45,918 nucleotides of DNA from Fidelibacterota bacterium (GTDB lineage Bacteria > Marinisomatota > Marinisomatia > Marinisomatales > TCS55). Every line of letters begins with the position of its first letter. Positions within the stretch are counted from its first letter, which is position 1. The translations under genes and the position numbers were made by a program. The DNA lies in assembly GCA_004124535.1 (NCBI GenBank), contig SCKQ01000014.1, positions 1 to 45,918 on the forward strand, read 5' to 3'. Below, one piece after another: positions 1 through 9,252 of this stretch. Under the pieces are notes generated by a model. That model worked only from the letters and a program-made list of their open reading frames with translations. It ran no database searches and was not told where the DNA came from.

Positions 1-1636
1 CCACTTCCACCACGGTTGTGGATACAAGAATATTGATCTCATTTTTGGAAAATTTCTCCATCATATCGTCTTTTTCATCCGCTTTCATCCTGCCATGAAC
101 CAAGCCAACACACAGATCTGGAAAGAATTTTTCATCCAATTCCTGGTGAGCATCCACCGCTGCAGCCAGATCCGATTTTTCGGATTCTTCCACCAAAGGA
201 TAGATCACCATGCACTGCCGTCCGGCTGCTACTTCTTCTTTGATGAATTTATAAACCTTGCCCAACCGTGCAGGCTCCACCACTTTGGTCACCACCGGGA
301 TACGATTCGCTGGCATTTCATCGATGATGGATAGATCCATATCTCCGTGATAGGTGATGGATAATGTTCTTGGAATTGGCGTTGCTGTCATGGCCAAAAA
401 GTGCGGATTAATTCCTTTCTCTATAAGTTTAGCTCTTTGGTTCACACCAAATCGATGCTGCTCATCTACGATTACCAACCCCAGATTTTTGAAAATCACA
501 TCATCCTGGATCAATGCGTGGGTTCCAATCACCACTGGAATTTTGCCATTTTCCAAGCCATCCAAAATGGGTATGCGTTCCGACTTTTTCATATTACCCA
601 ACAGGAGCGTACAGGGAATATTGGCTCTTTCTAATTCGGTTTTGAAAGAGTGATAATGTTGCGTGGCTAATATTTCTGTCGGTGCCATGATGGCAACCTG
701 AGCACTATTTCCCACTGCCAAGGCAGAGACCAAAATGGATACAATCGTTTTTCCCGAGCCCACATCACCTTGTAAAAGTCGATTCATGGAAATGGAATTT
801 TTCAGGTCCGAATGGATCTCCTTGATCACTTTTTTCTGGGCCTCCGTCAATTCAAATTCAAGAGATTCGGAGATCAGTTTAAAATAAGGCCCAATATTCG
901 AAAGGGGTGATGTCCCCGAGTGTTGAAGACTCTGTTTCCGTAATGCCATGAGGAGTTGAAGAAAAAAGTGTTCATCAAATTTGAGTCGCTTTATGGCTTG
1001 ATTCAATTCGCCAATCCCAACAGAAAAATGAATATCATGGAGCGCTTTTTTGAGTGGAATCAGACCATTGGTTTTTAAAATGTCGTTTGAGAATAATTCC
1101 GAAATTTCAATATTTAATGAAAGTGCTTCACTGACCATATTCCGAAGGATCCGTTGGTCCAACCCGGAAGATTTCAATTCCTGTGTCAGTGGATAAAGCG
1201 GTATCACTTTGCCTGTACTTACGGGATCATCATCCTTTTCCAGTTTGTCAAATTCCGGATGGGTAATGGTAAATCCACCGTAATAATCCACTTTGCCATG
1301 GATGGCTAATTTATCTCCGATCTTGAAAAGATTTTTTATATAGCGAACACCATTGAACCAGGTCAGGGTTAAAAGTCCGGTTTCATCACTGACAATCACC
1401 TGAAAGATTTTGCCGCGGCGTGTGAATTTTTCGCCAAATGTTTCCACTTTTCCAATGAGAGTAACCACATCACCCTTTGTGAAATTCCGGATAGGCGAGA
1501 TGGTGGTGCGGTCTAAATGTCTTCTGGGGAAATAATATAAAAGATCGTGAATTGTGGAAATACCATGATCATTCAGGACAGTTTCACGGCGGGAGCCAAC
1601 CCCCTTTAAATTTGAGATGGGAGTGGCAAGATCCAA
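1..1636 (-). CDS. recG: ATP-dependent DNA helicase RecG (C-terminus off window)
   Basis: RecG remodels stalled replication forks and Holliday junctions in the cytoplasm. I translated the reverse strand by hand: the frame is open from a TTG at 1636-1634 to the window edge, giving 545 complete codons of a protein that is usually about 690-700 aa. The N-terminus has the family's LKGVGSRR wedge-domain opening. Helicase motifs follow: Walker A GDVGSGKT at about residues 290-297, and DEQH at about 391-394 followed by the RFG motif typical of RecG. The TTG start is supported by an AAGGGG ribosome site 7 nt upstream and by an in-frame TGA five codons upstream, which excludes a longer protein. The gene lies downstream of the DUF4139 gene in the same direction, separated by a long imperfect palindrome. 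About 150 C-terminal residues are outside the window. Confidence 0.95.
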   Translation of the reverse strand, partial: MDLATPISNLKGVGSRRETVLNDHGISTIHDLLYYFPRRHLDRTTISPIRNFTKGDVVTLIGKVETFGEKFTRRGKIFQVIVSDETGLLTLTWFNGVRYIKNLFKIGDKLAIHGKVDYYGGFTITHPEFDKLEKDDDPVSTGKVIPLYPLTQELKSSGLDQRILRNMVSEALSLNIEISELFSNDILKTNGLIPLKKALHDIHFSVGIGELNQAIKRLKFDEHFFLQLLMALRKQSLQHSGTSPLSNIGPYFKLISESLEFELTEAQKKVIKEIHSDLKNSISMNRLLQGDVGSGKTIVSILVSALAVGNSAQVAIMAPTEILATQHYHSFKTELERANIPCTLLLGNMKKSERIPILDGLENGKIPVVIGTHALIQDDVIFKNLGLVIVDEQHRFGVNQRAKLIEKGINPHFLAMTATPIPRTLSITYHGDMDLSIIDEMPANRIPVVTKVVEPARLGKVYKFIKEEVAAGRQCMVIYPLVEESEKSDLAAAVDAHQELDEKFFPDLCVGLVHGRMKADEKDDMMEKFSKNEINILVSTTVVEV

Positions 1637-1651
1637 TGAGATTCCCCTTCA

Positions 1652-1813
1652 AGTGTCATGTCAAGTTTGTAGTGTGTAATAAATCGCAGGAATTTTTGTG
1701 AGTGACAAGGCGAATGTTTTTGGCATAGCAATAGCTATGGTAATGATATTCAACGAAGTTAATGACAAAAATAACCATACTTGGTTGCGTCAGTACAGGC
1801 TTGACACGACACT
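1652..1813. repeat. Long imperfect palindromic intergenic element
   Basis: Almost the whole gap between the DUF4139 gene and recG is one imperfect inverted repeat. The left arm opens AGTGTCATGTCAAG and the right arm, reversed, reads AGTGTCGTGTCAAG. Inner arms ATTTTTGT...CATAGC pair with GCTATGG...ACAAAAAT around a short AATA loop near 1729-1732. The long stem with scattered mismatches resembles dispersed palindromic elements of the REP/MITE type. No protein is encoded. The element lies between the stop of one gene and the ribosome site of the next, so it could affect transcript processing or termination. No second copy was noticed in this window. Confidence 0.7.
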
Positions 1814-1817
1814 ATGG

Positions 1818-3158
1818 TTATTTCCATTCCTTCCGGTAGGTATAGGTCACAGTCTTGGTCTCGCCAGACCCCAGGGAGAATGGGAATTGAATCGTGGAAG
1901 CATCTTTCTTTTGGTAATTGATGGATTCGTGCTTAATGATCCAATCACCGTTAATGTGTTCTATCAGTTGAATATTTACGGATTCTGTACGTGCATTGGT
2001 CACCTGAACTTCGATGACTGCTTCTTCGCTTTTCCGTTGGCGATCGTAATTCAAAACCCGGCGCTTCCCGATCACATCAAAAGCCCGGCCGGATATGAGT
2101 GTGGTAGATTGCCCTTTAGGCACCTGTCCTATATTATCTGCGCCAATGTATTCGAGTCCGCCTGATCGGGTATAAGAATACATCTCCACTTTTCCGCCCG
2201 GTAGCGAAATGCCCAATCCATTGGTCTCTGTATTTTCCATCTCGAGCCGGACTTTCAACGGCTCTTCTTTTTGGCGGCGTTCAGAATTTTCAAACACATA
2301 AGTTTTGGTATAGCCAACATCCAAAGGACCATACATCCGAATTGTGATGTTTTCCTTGGCTTCCAGGTCATGGTTATCATTCAACGTATAAATATAATAA
2401 TCACCCAGTTCATCTTTTCCCATCATTGGCATGGCATTTAAATCAGCAGCCATGGCAACACGACTCATTCTTTCTGGCCTTGGAGGTCTTCCGCCCGGCT
2501 TATTTAAATGCCCCTCAACAAGTTGAAGTTTGGCACCCTCAAAGTCCATATCAGAATTATTGGAAATGACAGCCTCCGCAATTAGTTCTCCCTTTTCTTC
2601 ATTCAGCATTTTCAGTCGATACACCGTAGACCAGGAAAAATTATTGGATTTATAAACCAGCTCTCCTTTTACAATCTTTTCTGAATCGGAATAAAGATCC
2701 CAGGAAAGAAATGGATTAAATGTCGGGGTGTCCAATTCTTCATTTTCACTTTTAAAGTATTCTAATTCATTTCGATTAAACGAAATAATCCCAGATGGAT
2801 TAGAAATAGTTATTGATCCGCTACTGATTTCCAGGAGAATCCCTTTTGCCACTTTTCCATCTTTGGGTTTTACCTGGATTTCTTCCCCCCGGAGTTTTTT
2901 GAAATAATCGGTTCCGGTAAAAATATTGTCATTGAATCTTTGGGATATGATCGTGACACCTTCCAGATTTAAAAAAGGTGTATCTCGGTGAATGCCAATG
3001 GGCAAACTGTTCCAGGTCACATAGCTGTTTCCTGATGGGATGGCCCAGCCAACGGGCTGTTTTATCAGGGCAGTGCCATCTTTATAAATGGTCAAAGTAG
3101 CATCTTCAGATTGGCCAATCAACAGGGCTGTTATACAGAAAATTAAACTTCGATTCAT
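1818..3158 (-). CDS. DUF4139 domain-containing exported protein
   Basis: The 446-aa protein starts with a short hydrophobic signal-like segment (MNRSLIFCITALLIGQS) and then has a beta-rich body. The C-terminal two thirds match my recollection of the DUF4139 family: a SWDLYS/WSTVYRL region, the EAVISN segment, a Pro/Met-rich linker around residues 218-245 and a final stretch ending in VTYTYR. The biochemical role of the family is unknown; members are usually exported. The start ATG overlaps the valS stop by 4 nt (ATGA), which implies translational coupling with valS. The stop falls 5 nt from the palindromic element before recG. The family name is recognition from memory; the protein's function is not established. 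Confidence 0.8.
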   Translation of the reverse strand: MNRSLIFCITALLIGQSEDATLTIYKDGTALIKQPVGWAIPSGNSYVTWNSLPIGIHRDTPFLNLEGVTIISQRFNDNIFTGTDYFKKLRGEEIQVKPKDGKVAKGILLEISSGSITISNPSGIISFNRNELEYFKSENEELDTPTFNPFLSWDLYSDSEKIVKGELVYKSNNFSWSTVYRLKMLNEEKGELIAEAVISNNSDMDFEGAKLQLVEGHLNKPGGRPPRPERMSRVAMAADLNAMPMMGKDELGDYYIYTLNDNHDLEAKENITIRMYGPLDVGYTKTYVFENSERRQKEEPLKVRLEMENTETNGLGISLPGGKVEMYSYTRSGGLEYIGADNIGQVPKGQSTTLISGRAFDVIGKRRVLNYDRQRKSEEAVIEVQVTNARTESVNIQLIEHINGDWIIKHESINYQKKDASTIQFPFSLGSGETKTVTYTYRKEWK

Positions 3159-5791
3159 TGTAACATCTCCAGGTTTGCAGTCACTTTTTCAAGCTCTTCA
3201 GTTAATCTATCCAAATTGGTTCGTTCCTTTGCCACCACGTGTTCTGGTGCTCGATTGATGAAATTTTCATTGGATAATTTACCATTGATTCCGGTGATCA
3301 ACCGGTTGATCTCGCCAATCCGCTTTCCCATTCGTGATTTTTCCTGATTCAAATCTACTAATCCTTCCAGTAAAATGTACATCTCCATCCCACCCACAAC
3401 TGCTGTGGCTGATTGTCCTGGTTTTTCAATGGATTCTCCCAATGTCATTTCGCCAATTCGCGCCAGGGATTTCAGTAACTCTCTATGATTTTCAAGAAAT
3501 GATGCCTGATCGTCATCACACCGAACCACAAGATCTGGAAATTTCGATGGCGGCACATTCATCCGGCTACGGATACTTCGAATTGCTGTTACCACTTTCT
3601 GTAGAAGCACCATCTCTTTTTCTGCATTATCATTTAATGATTTAAAATCTCGTTCAGGCCATTGATCAACAATTAGATCCAATGCATTCGCTGCTTTAAA
3701 ATGTGACCATAAATCTTCTGTAATAAAAGGTGAGTAAGGATGAAGCAGGGCTAACACGGTACGGATACATTTCAGCGAAACAGTTCTGGCAATGTCTGCT
3801 TTCCCTTCATCATTACCATAGAATCTTGTCTTAGCGATCTCCACATACCAGTCACAGAAATCATTCCAGGTGAATTCGTATAATACTTTTGCCGCTTCGT
3901 TAAAATGAAATCGGTCTAATTGCCGATTATAATCATCGATAGTTTTTGAAAGTCGGCTCAAGATCCATTTATCGGATAGATCCAATTCTGCAGAATCAAT
4001 ATCCAGTTCATTATTCCAGTTTTCTGGGATATTCATCTGAATGAATCGACAAGCATTCCAGAGTTTGTTCATAAAATTTCGGCCGATCTCCAAACGATCT
4101 TTTGAAAACAATACATCCAATCCCTGGGGCGCCATAAGCATGATGCCGAAGCGAACCGCATCGGTACCGTATTCATCAAAGAGATCAAATGGATCTGGGG
4201 AGTTCCCCAATGATTTACTCAATTTCCGTCCCGTCTCATCCCGCAGGATCGAGGTGAAATACACATCCTTGAACGGAAGATCATCCATGAATTCATATCC
4301 GGTCATAATCATTCGGGCCACCCAAAAAAATATAATATCGGGGCCCGTTACCACCACATCGGTAGGATAAAATTTCTTTAGGTCATTTCCACCTTCCGGC
4401 CAGGAATGAACCCCCATGGGCCACAACCATGAACTTGCCCAAGTATCCAACACATCCGGATCACGATCCCAATTTTCCGGATCATTCGGCCCATCAACTG
4501 ACACATGAATTTGGGTTGAATCTTCTTTGTGAATCCAAACCGGAATCTGGTGTCCCCACCACAATTGGCGACTGATACACCAATCCTTGATATTCTCCAT
4601 CCAGTGGTTGTAAGTCTTTGTCCAATGGTCGGGATGAAACTTTATTTCTCCATTATTCACTGCATCCAAAGCTGGTTTTGCCAAGTCACTCATTTTCATG
4701 AACCATTGTTCTGACATGTAAGATTCAATGGGAACATGGCCTCGTTCGGAATAGCCAACCTTGTTTGTATAATCTTCTGTTTTTTCCAGTAATCCTTTAG
4801 ATTTAAGATCATTGACCACGGCTTTCCGTGCATCTTCCCGCGATAAGCCAACATATTTGTTCGGTACATTGGAATTCAGCGATGCATCATCATTCATAAT
4901 ATTAATGAATTCCAAATCGTGGCGTTCACCCATGGCAAAATCGTTGGGATCGTGAGCCGGCGTAACCTTTACGCATCCTGTTCCAAATTCCGGGTCCACA
5001 TAATCATCAGAAATAATGGGAATCTCACGTCCCACCAATGGAAGGGTCACCGTTTTTCCAATTAAATGCTGGAATCGTTCATCGTTGGGATGGATGGCAA
5101 CTGCTGTATCACCCAGCATAGTTTCCGGTCGAGTTGTGGCCACAACCAAGTACTCATCAGATCCAATAATGGGATATCGGAAATGCCATAAATTTCCATT
5201 CACCTCCTGATGGATCACTTCTTCATCACTGATGGCAGATTTAGACACGGGACACCAATTCACAAGGCGATAGCCTTTATAAATAAATCCTTTTTCATAG
5301 AGTTGAACAAAAGCGGAAAGGACAGCCTTGGTGTAACCCTCATCCATGGTAAAGCGCTCCCTCTCCCAATCACAGGAGCAGCCCAGTTTTTTCAACTGCC
5401 GAATAATGATGCCGCCGTATTTTTCCTTCCATTCCCAGGCGTATTCTAAAAATTCTTCACGGGACAAGTCACTCTTCTTGATCCCTTTTTCCTGAAGCAT
5501 TGCTACCACCTTAGCTTCAGTGGCAATGGATGCATGATCTGTACCTGGGACCCAACATGCCTCTTTCCCCTCCATGCGGGCTTTTCGAATCAATAAATCC
5601 TGGATGGTGTTATTGAGGACATGCCCAACAGTAAGCATACCTGTTACATTTGGCGGAGGGATAACAATTGAATAGGGCTCTTTATTCGAATTGGCATTCG
5701 CATGGAAATAATTTTTCTCAAGCCAGTGGTCATACCATTTATCTTCTACCCTGGCTGGAACATAGGTTTTCTCTAAAGTGGGATGTGACAT
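3155..5791 (-). CDS. valS: Valyl-tRNA synthetase
   Basis: This cytoplasmic class I synthetase charges tRNA-Val and edits mischarged threonine. The protein is 878 aa, full length for bacterial ValRS. The nucleotide-binding HIGH-type motif appears as TVGH at residues 54-57 after PPPNVTG, and the KMSKS loop is KLSKS at about 523-527. Between them lie the CP1 editing domain (including VATTRPETMLGDTAVAIHP) and the catalytic DWCISRQLWWGHQIPVW segment. The C-terminal part holds the helical anticodon-binding domain and a final coiled-coil arm of about 60 residues. It is the first gene of a minus-strand unit with the DUF4139 gene (4-nt overlap). Its start is divergent from pabA across 165 bases. Confidence 0.98.
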   Translation of the reverse strand: MSHPTLEKTYVPARVEDKWYDHWLEKNYFHANANSNKEPYSIVIPPPNVTGMLTVGHVLNNTIQDLLIRKARMEGKEACWVPGTDHASIATEAKVVAMLQEKGIKKSDLSREEFLEYAWEWKEKYGGIIIRQLKKLGCSCDWERERFTMDEGYTKAVLSAFVQLYEKGFIYKGYRLVNWCPVSKSAISDEEVIHQEVNGNLWHFRYPIIGSDEYLVVATTRPETMLGDTAVAIHPNDERFQHLIGKTVTLPLVGREIPIISDDYVDPEFGTGCVKVTPAHDPNDFAMGERHDLEFINIMNDDASLNSNVPNKYVGLSREDARKAVVNDLKSKGLLEKTEDYTNKVGYSERGHVPIESYMSEQWFMKMSDLAKPALDAVNNGEIKFHPDHWTKTYNHWMENIKDWCISRQLWWGHQIPVWIHKEDSTQIHVSVDGPNDPENWDRDPDVLDTWASSWLWPMGVHSWPEGGNDLKKFYPTDVVVTGPDIIFFWVARMIMTGYEFMDDLPFKDVYFTSILRDETGRKLSKSLGNSPDPFDLFDEYGTDAVRFGIMLMAPQGLDVLFSKDRLEIGRNFMNKLWNACRFIQMNIPENWNNELDIDSAELDLSDKWILSRLSKTIDDYNRQLDRFHFNEAAKVLYEFTWNDFCDWYVEIAKTRFYGNDEGKADIARTVSLKCIRTVLALLHPYSPFITEDLWSHFKAANALDLIVDQWPERDFKSLNDNAEKEMVLLQKVVTAIRSIRSRMNVPPSKFPDLVVRCDDDQASFLENHRELLKSLARIGEMTLGESIEKPGQSATAVVGGMEMYILLEGLVDLNQEKSRMGKRIGEINRLITGINGKLSNENFINRAPEHVVAKERTNLDRLTEELEKVTANLEMLQ

Positions 5792-5956
5792 AAAATAATC
5801 TTAAATAACGAATAAATTTTGGTCAAAATAAAGTTCGCAATTTTACGACAATTCCAACCCTCTTTCATTGGAAACATGAGAGTTTATTCAGGGAATAATA
5901 TTATTAATTCATAAAATGAATTGTGTAAAATCGAGCAAAATAATACATGATATTCA
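5792..5956. promoter_or_regulatory. Divergent intergenic region valS / pabA
   Basis: These 165 AT-rich bases separate two divergently transcribed genes, so promoters for both directions are expected here. A small AATTCAT-AAA-ATGAATT inverted repeat lies near 5908-5924. I could not identify a convincing -35/-10 pair, and no open frame of note is present. The regulatory label rests on gene arrangement only. Confidence 0.35.
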
Positions 5957-6508
5957 ATGATCCTCCTCATAGATAATTATGATTCCTTTACTTGGAATTT
6001 GGTTCAAGGTCTTGAAACATTGGGCGCAGATGTTACGGTAAAACAGAGCGATGATTCACCCGATTTAACCAAACTCAATCCTGACAGAATTATCATTTCT
6101 CCTGGTCCGGGAACACCGTCAGATTCAGGTAATTCAAATCAGATCATTCAACAATTTATGAATCAAAAACCAATTCTGGGTGTTTGCTTGGGTCACCAGT
6201 GTATCGGCTCCGTATTTGGCGTGGATATCCGACAATCCAAGCGAATCCTTCATGGGAAAACATCCCTGATCCACCATGATCAATCCGGATTATTTGAGGC
6301 AATTCCATCCCCCTTTCAGGCAGCTCGATATCACTCACTATCATTGGAATCTGTACCGCCGGGTTTTCACAAGACATCCTGGACAAATGATGATGAGATC
6401 ATGGGAATCCAACATGAGTCCCTTCCAATTTTTGGTGTTCAATTTCACCCGGAATCTTTTCTAACACCTATGGGGTCGAAGATATTGGAAAATTTTCTTC
6501 ATGTCTGA
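5957..6508 (+). CDS. pabA: Aminodeoxychorismate synthase glutaminase subunit PabA
   Basis: This class I glutamine amidotransferase releases ammonia from glutamine for PabB. The protein is 183 aa, close to the usual 185-195. It starts with the family signature LLIDNYDSFTWNL. The nucleophile is Cys77 in GVCLGHQ, and the catalytic His164 and Glu166 are in VQFHPESF. The oxyanion region SPGPGTPSD is intact. PabA and anthranilate TrpG are close homologues. The adjacent pabB and pabC, with no trp genes nearby, favour a role in 4-aminobenzoate synthesis, although such subunits can serve both pathways. The gap to pabB (150 nt) is filled by a hairpin array. Confidence 0.92.
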   Translation: MILLIDNYDSFTWNLVQGLETLGADVTVKQSDDSPDLTKLNPDRIIISPGPGTPSDSGNSNQIIQQFMNQKPILGVCLGHQCIGSVFGVDIRQSKRILHGKTSLIHHDQSGLFEAIPSPFQAARYHSLSLESVPPGFHKTSWTNDDEIMGIQHESLPIFGVQFHPESFLTPMGSKILENFLHV

Positions 6509-6525
6509 ACACTTATTTCATTTTC

Positions 6526-6653
6526 TGACCCCCTTGTTTTCCCCCTATTACAGGGGGAAACAAAAGTTGTCATTAATGATGTTCTCCCCTGTCAAAGGGG
6601 AGAATTACCTGCCTGCTCCCGTCCAGGGGGAGGGCTGGCAGGAAGATGGGTCA
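6526..6653. repeat. Cloverleaf-like array of three hairpins
   Basis: Between pabA and pabB there are three consecutive G/C-rich hairpins. The first, 6534-6563, pairs TTGTTTTCCCCC with GGGGGAAACAA (one bulged T). The second, 6582-6604, pairs TTCTCCCCT with AGGGGAGAA. The third, 6608-6642, pairs CCTGCC with GGCAGG and inside it CTCCC with GGGAG. Outside them TGACCC (6526-6531) can pair with GGGTCA (6648-6653), enclosing all three arms in one cloverleaf-like fold. It is likely a mobile palindromic repeat; an effect on pabA/pabB transcript balance is possible. Confidence 0.7.
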
Positions 6654-6658
6654 ATAAA

Positions 6659-7759
6659 ATGATTTCAAAAGTCATTATTTCAGGAAATGAAGAATCGGAT
6701 TGGGGAAATATTTCTGCACAAAATCCAATAGATCAAATTTCTCTTTCGTTAGATGATTCACCAGATCTCATTGTGGATTTTGTGAAAAAATATGATGGGA
6801 ATTTCATGGCCGGATTCATTTCCTATGAATATGGCGCAAAACAATTGGGTGTTCCGTTCCATGAAATAGATGGTTTGCCGGCGATTCATTTTCGCGCTTA
6901 CGATTCTTATGAAGATTTTAGTGTTCCGCCGAATTATCCCACCGTGGAATGGGCACCCTTCGAACCAATTATTCCCAGGCAAGAATATGAGTCCAATTTC
7001 AAGAAAATAAAAGATCTTATCCGAGCAGGTGATTTTTACCAGATCAATTATACCCATCCACTCAAATCAAAAACGGAGGCAACACCCGAAAATCTGTTCC
7101 ATGCGCTTCGTCTAAAAAACCGGGTCGGTCATTCTGCATATTTTGAGAGTGATGATTGGGCGATTCAATCCCTTTCACCGGAACAATTTATAAAGATTGA
7201 GAATGGGATCATTTCCACAAAGCCTGTCAAAGGAACTATGCCCCGCGGCGCATCATCATTAGAAGATAATCAAAATTTAAATCTGCTTTTAAGCAGTGAA
7301 AAAGAACAAGCTGAACTTTACATGATCATTGATCTATTACGGAATGATTTGGGGAAAGTTTGCGAAACTGGATCTGTTCAAGTCCTGGAATCAAAATCGA
7401 TCCAAAAATTGGAAAAGGTATTTCACACTTACGGTGTAATCCAAGGAGGGTTGAAAAAGGATTTGCTTCCTATCGAAGCACTCCTTTCCATGTCTCCTGG
7501 TGGTTCTATTTCCGGTTGCCCGAAAAAGCGTGCCTGTGAATTCATCCATGAAATAGAGTCCCATCCACGCGGTATATATACAGGAACAATGGGTTACATT
7601 CTGCCCGGTGGGGCACTTAATTTTAATATTGCCATTCGCACCATTATCCAAAAAGGAAATGATTTAATTCTCGGGGTGGGTGGTGGAATTACCATTGATT
7701 CCAATAATGATGATGAATATAAAGAAACATTAGCGAAAGCGGCATCATTCCAGCCATGA
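6659..7759 (+). CDS. pabB: Aminodeoxychorismate synthase component I PabB
   Basis: PabB aminates chorismate to 4-amino-4-deoxychorismate using ammonia from PabA. The 366-aa protein is the short form of the chorismate-binding family, with a reduced N-terminal region. The diagnostic P(I/V)KGT motif occurs as KPVKGT at residues 188-193. Its lysine (Lys191) is the PabB-specific nucleophile; anthranilate synthases carry alanine in that place. Other conserved elements are YQINYTHPL, LLRNDLGKVCETGSV, SPGGSISGCPKKRA and YTGTMGYI. The start ATG follows the hairpin array closely without an obvious ribosome site. The 3' end overlaps pabC by 4 nt. Confidence 0.95.
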   Translation: MISKVIISGNEESDWGNISAQNPIDQISLSLDDSPDLIVDFVKKYDGNFMAGFISYEYGAKQLGVPFHEIDGLPAIHFRAYDSYEDFSVPPNYPTVEWAPFEPIIPRQEYESNFKKIKDLIRAGDFYQINYTHPLKSKTEATPENLFHALRLKNRVGHSAYFESDDWAIQSLSPEQFIKIENGIISTKPVKGTMPRGASSLEDNQNLNLLLSSEKEQAELYMIIDLLRNDLGKVCETGSVQVLESKSIQKLEKVFHTYGVIQGGLKKDLLPIEALLSMSPGGSISGCPKKRACEFIHEIESHPRGIYTGTMGYILPGGALNFNIAIRTIIQKGNDLILGVGGGITIDSNNDDEYKETLAKAASFQP

Positions 7760-8538
7760 TAAAAGCATTGATCAACAATCAATGGGAATCCATTCCCAAA
7801 GAGATTCTTCAACTCGGTGCAGAAACCTTTGCCTATGAGACTGGATTGTACGAAACATTTCGAACCTTGGATCATCGACCTGTTTTTTTGGAACCCCATC
7901 TGGATCGACTTTTTAAATCAGCACAAATTACAGGACTTAAGATTCAGTACACCCGATTTGAAATATTGGAAATGATCGAACTAGTTATTTCTGAATTTCC
8001 TGATCCCAACCAGCGAGTCCGAATCTTGGCGGTGCCAGAAAAACTCATTGTTTATACAACTTCCCTGGATTTGGATAATTCCATTTATGAGGGTGTTTCG
8101 ACAATCACTGTAAAAGGAATTCGGGAAACACCCGATATGAAAACCACGAATTATAATGTTTGTCTGGATGCTTGGACAAAGGCTGAAAAAATGGGGTGTT
8201 TTGAAGCAATTCTTACGGATGAAGACGGACATGTTTTTGAAGGAAGCAGAAGTAATATATTTTGGGTAAAAAATGGTGAAATTTTTACACGTAAGGGTGA
8301 TGTCCTTCCTGGAATCACCAGGCAAACTGTAATTACAAATTCACCGGTTACTGTCTCTTTTGATAAACTGAACCAAAACGAATTTGAATCGTTGGATGAA
8401 TTGTTTTTAACCAATAGTGGATCCGGTGTGGTACCCATTATTAAAGTAAATTCAGCCCCAATTGGCGATGGGAATCCGGGACCCATCACACAACAATTAA
8501 AAACCATTTACAAGGAATGGTTAAAAAATGAAATCTGA
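7756..8538 (+). CDS. pabC: 4-amino-4-deoxychorismate lyase PabC (class IV PLP enzyme)
   Basis: The 260-aa protein belongs to the class IV aminotransferase fold (PabC, IlvE, D-amino-acid transaminase). Conserved features are YETFRT near the N-terminus, the PLP-binding lysine probably at Lys129 in ETPDMKTTNYN, the EGSRSNIFW motif at about 162-170, and GDVLPGITR at 181-189. PabC removes pyruvate from aminodeoxychorismate to give 4-aminobenzoate, completing the pathway begun by the two upstream genes. Sequence alone does not exclude a branched-chain aminotransferase, but the 4-nt overlap with pabB makes PabC the best call. It overlaps the next gene by 11 nt. Confidence 0.9.
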   Translation: MIKALINNQWESIPKEILQLGAETFAYETGLYETFRTLDHRPVFLEPHLDRLFKSAQITGLKIQYTRFEILEMIELVISEFPDPNQRVRILAVPEKLIVYTTSLDLDNSIYEGVSTITVKGIRETPDMKTTNYNVCLDAWTKAEKMGCFEAILTDEDGHVFEGSRSNIFWVKNGEIFTRKGDVLPGITRQTVITNSPVTVSFDKLNQNEFESLDELFLTNSGSGVVPIIKVNSAPIGDGNPGPITQQLKTIYKEWLKNEI

Positions 8539-9238
8539 ATACTCTATATCAGGCATGACTTGTAATGGATGTGTCACAACCGTGGCAGAAAAACTTAAAA
8601 ACGTAATGAATGTCGAAAAAGCGGATGTTTCTTTGGAATCAAATTCGGTAATAATCACATCATCTGACCCCTTGTCAATCGGGACCCTGCAAGAAGCACT
8701 CCCGGAAAAATACACATTGAGTGAATCGATCCAAATTCAACCGGTTGAACCCGCCATTGAAATTGAATCAGACCTGAAACAGCTTTTCCCTCTCTTTCTT
8801 ATTTTCTTTTATATCACTGCAGCGACAATTTTAATTAATTGGAATGATCTCAATGTAGCAGATTTTATGTATGACTTTATGGGGCTCTTTTACATCGTAT
8901 TCAGCTTTTTTAAATTCTTGGACTATAAAAACTTTCCCGATTCGTTTGCCATGTATGATCCGTTAGCAAAAATAATTCCTGCTTATGGATGGATCTACCC
9001 ATTTATCGAAACAGTACTGGGATTATTGTTCCTCTTAAGGATGGAACTTCAGGTTGCACTTTATGCTACAGTTGTCGTTCTAGGAATCACAACAGTTGGC
9101 GTTACAAAAACATTGCTCAATAAAAATGAAATTCAATGCGCTTGCCTAGGTACAGCCCTAAAACTACCTATGACCAAAACAACCTTTATTGAAAACAGCA
9201 TTATGCTTTTCATGGCAATCTGGATGCTGTTGGCTTAA
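8528..9238 (+). CDS. HMA metal-binding domain fused to MauE/DoxX-like membrane domain
   Basis: Residues 1-70 form a heavy-metal-associated ferredoxin-like domain with the copper-binding motif GMTCNGC (Cys12 and Cys15). From about residue 86 to 236 there are four hydrophobic segments resembling the MauE/DoxX-like family. A CAC pair (Cys204, Cys206) follows a basic loop; MauE-type proteins are linked to disulfide or redox chemistry in the periplasm. The combination suggests metal delivery or thiol redox at the inner membrane. It overlaps pabC by 11 nt, and the following outer-membrane gene starts 14 nt after its stop, so it is probably co-transcribed with both. Domain calls are from memory of the families; the role is inferred. 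Confidence 0.8.
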   Translation: MKSEYSISGMTCNGCVTTVAEKLKNVMNVEKADVSLESNSVIITSSDPLSIGTLQEALPEKYTLSESIQIQPVEPAIEIESDLKQLFPLFLIFFYITAATILINWNDLNVADFMYDFMGLFYIVFSFFKFLDYKNFPDSFAMYDPLAKIIPAYGWIYPFIETVLGLLFLLRMELQVALYATVVVLGITTVGVTKTLLNKNEIQCACLGTALKLPMTKTTFIENSIMLFMAIWMLLA

Positions 9239-9252
9239 CTCAACCATCCTTT

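Noticed and set aside
1698..2165. 155-aa plus-strand ORF
   Set aside because: It crosses the palindrome and then runs antisense to the well-supported DUF4139 gene; no ribosome site and no family resemblance.
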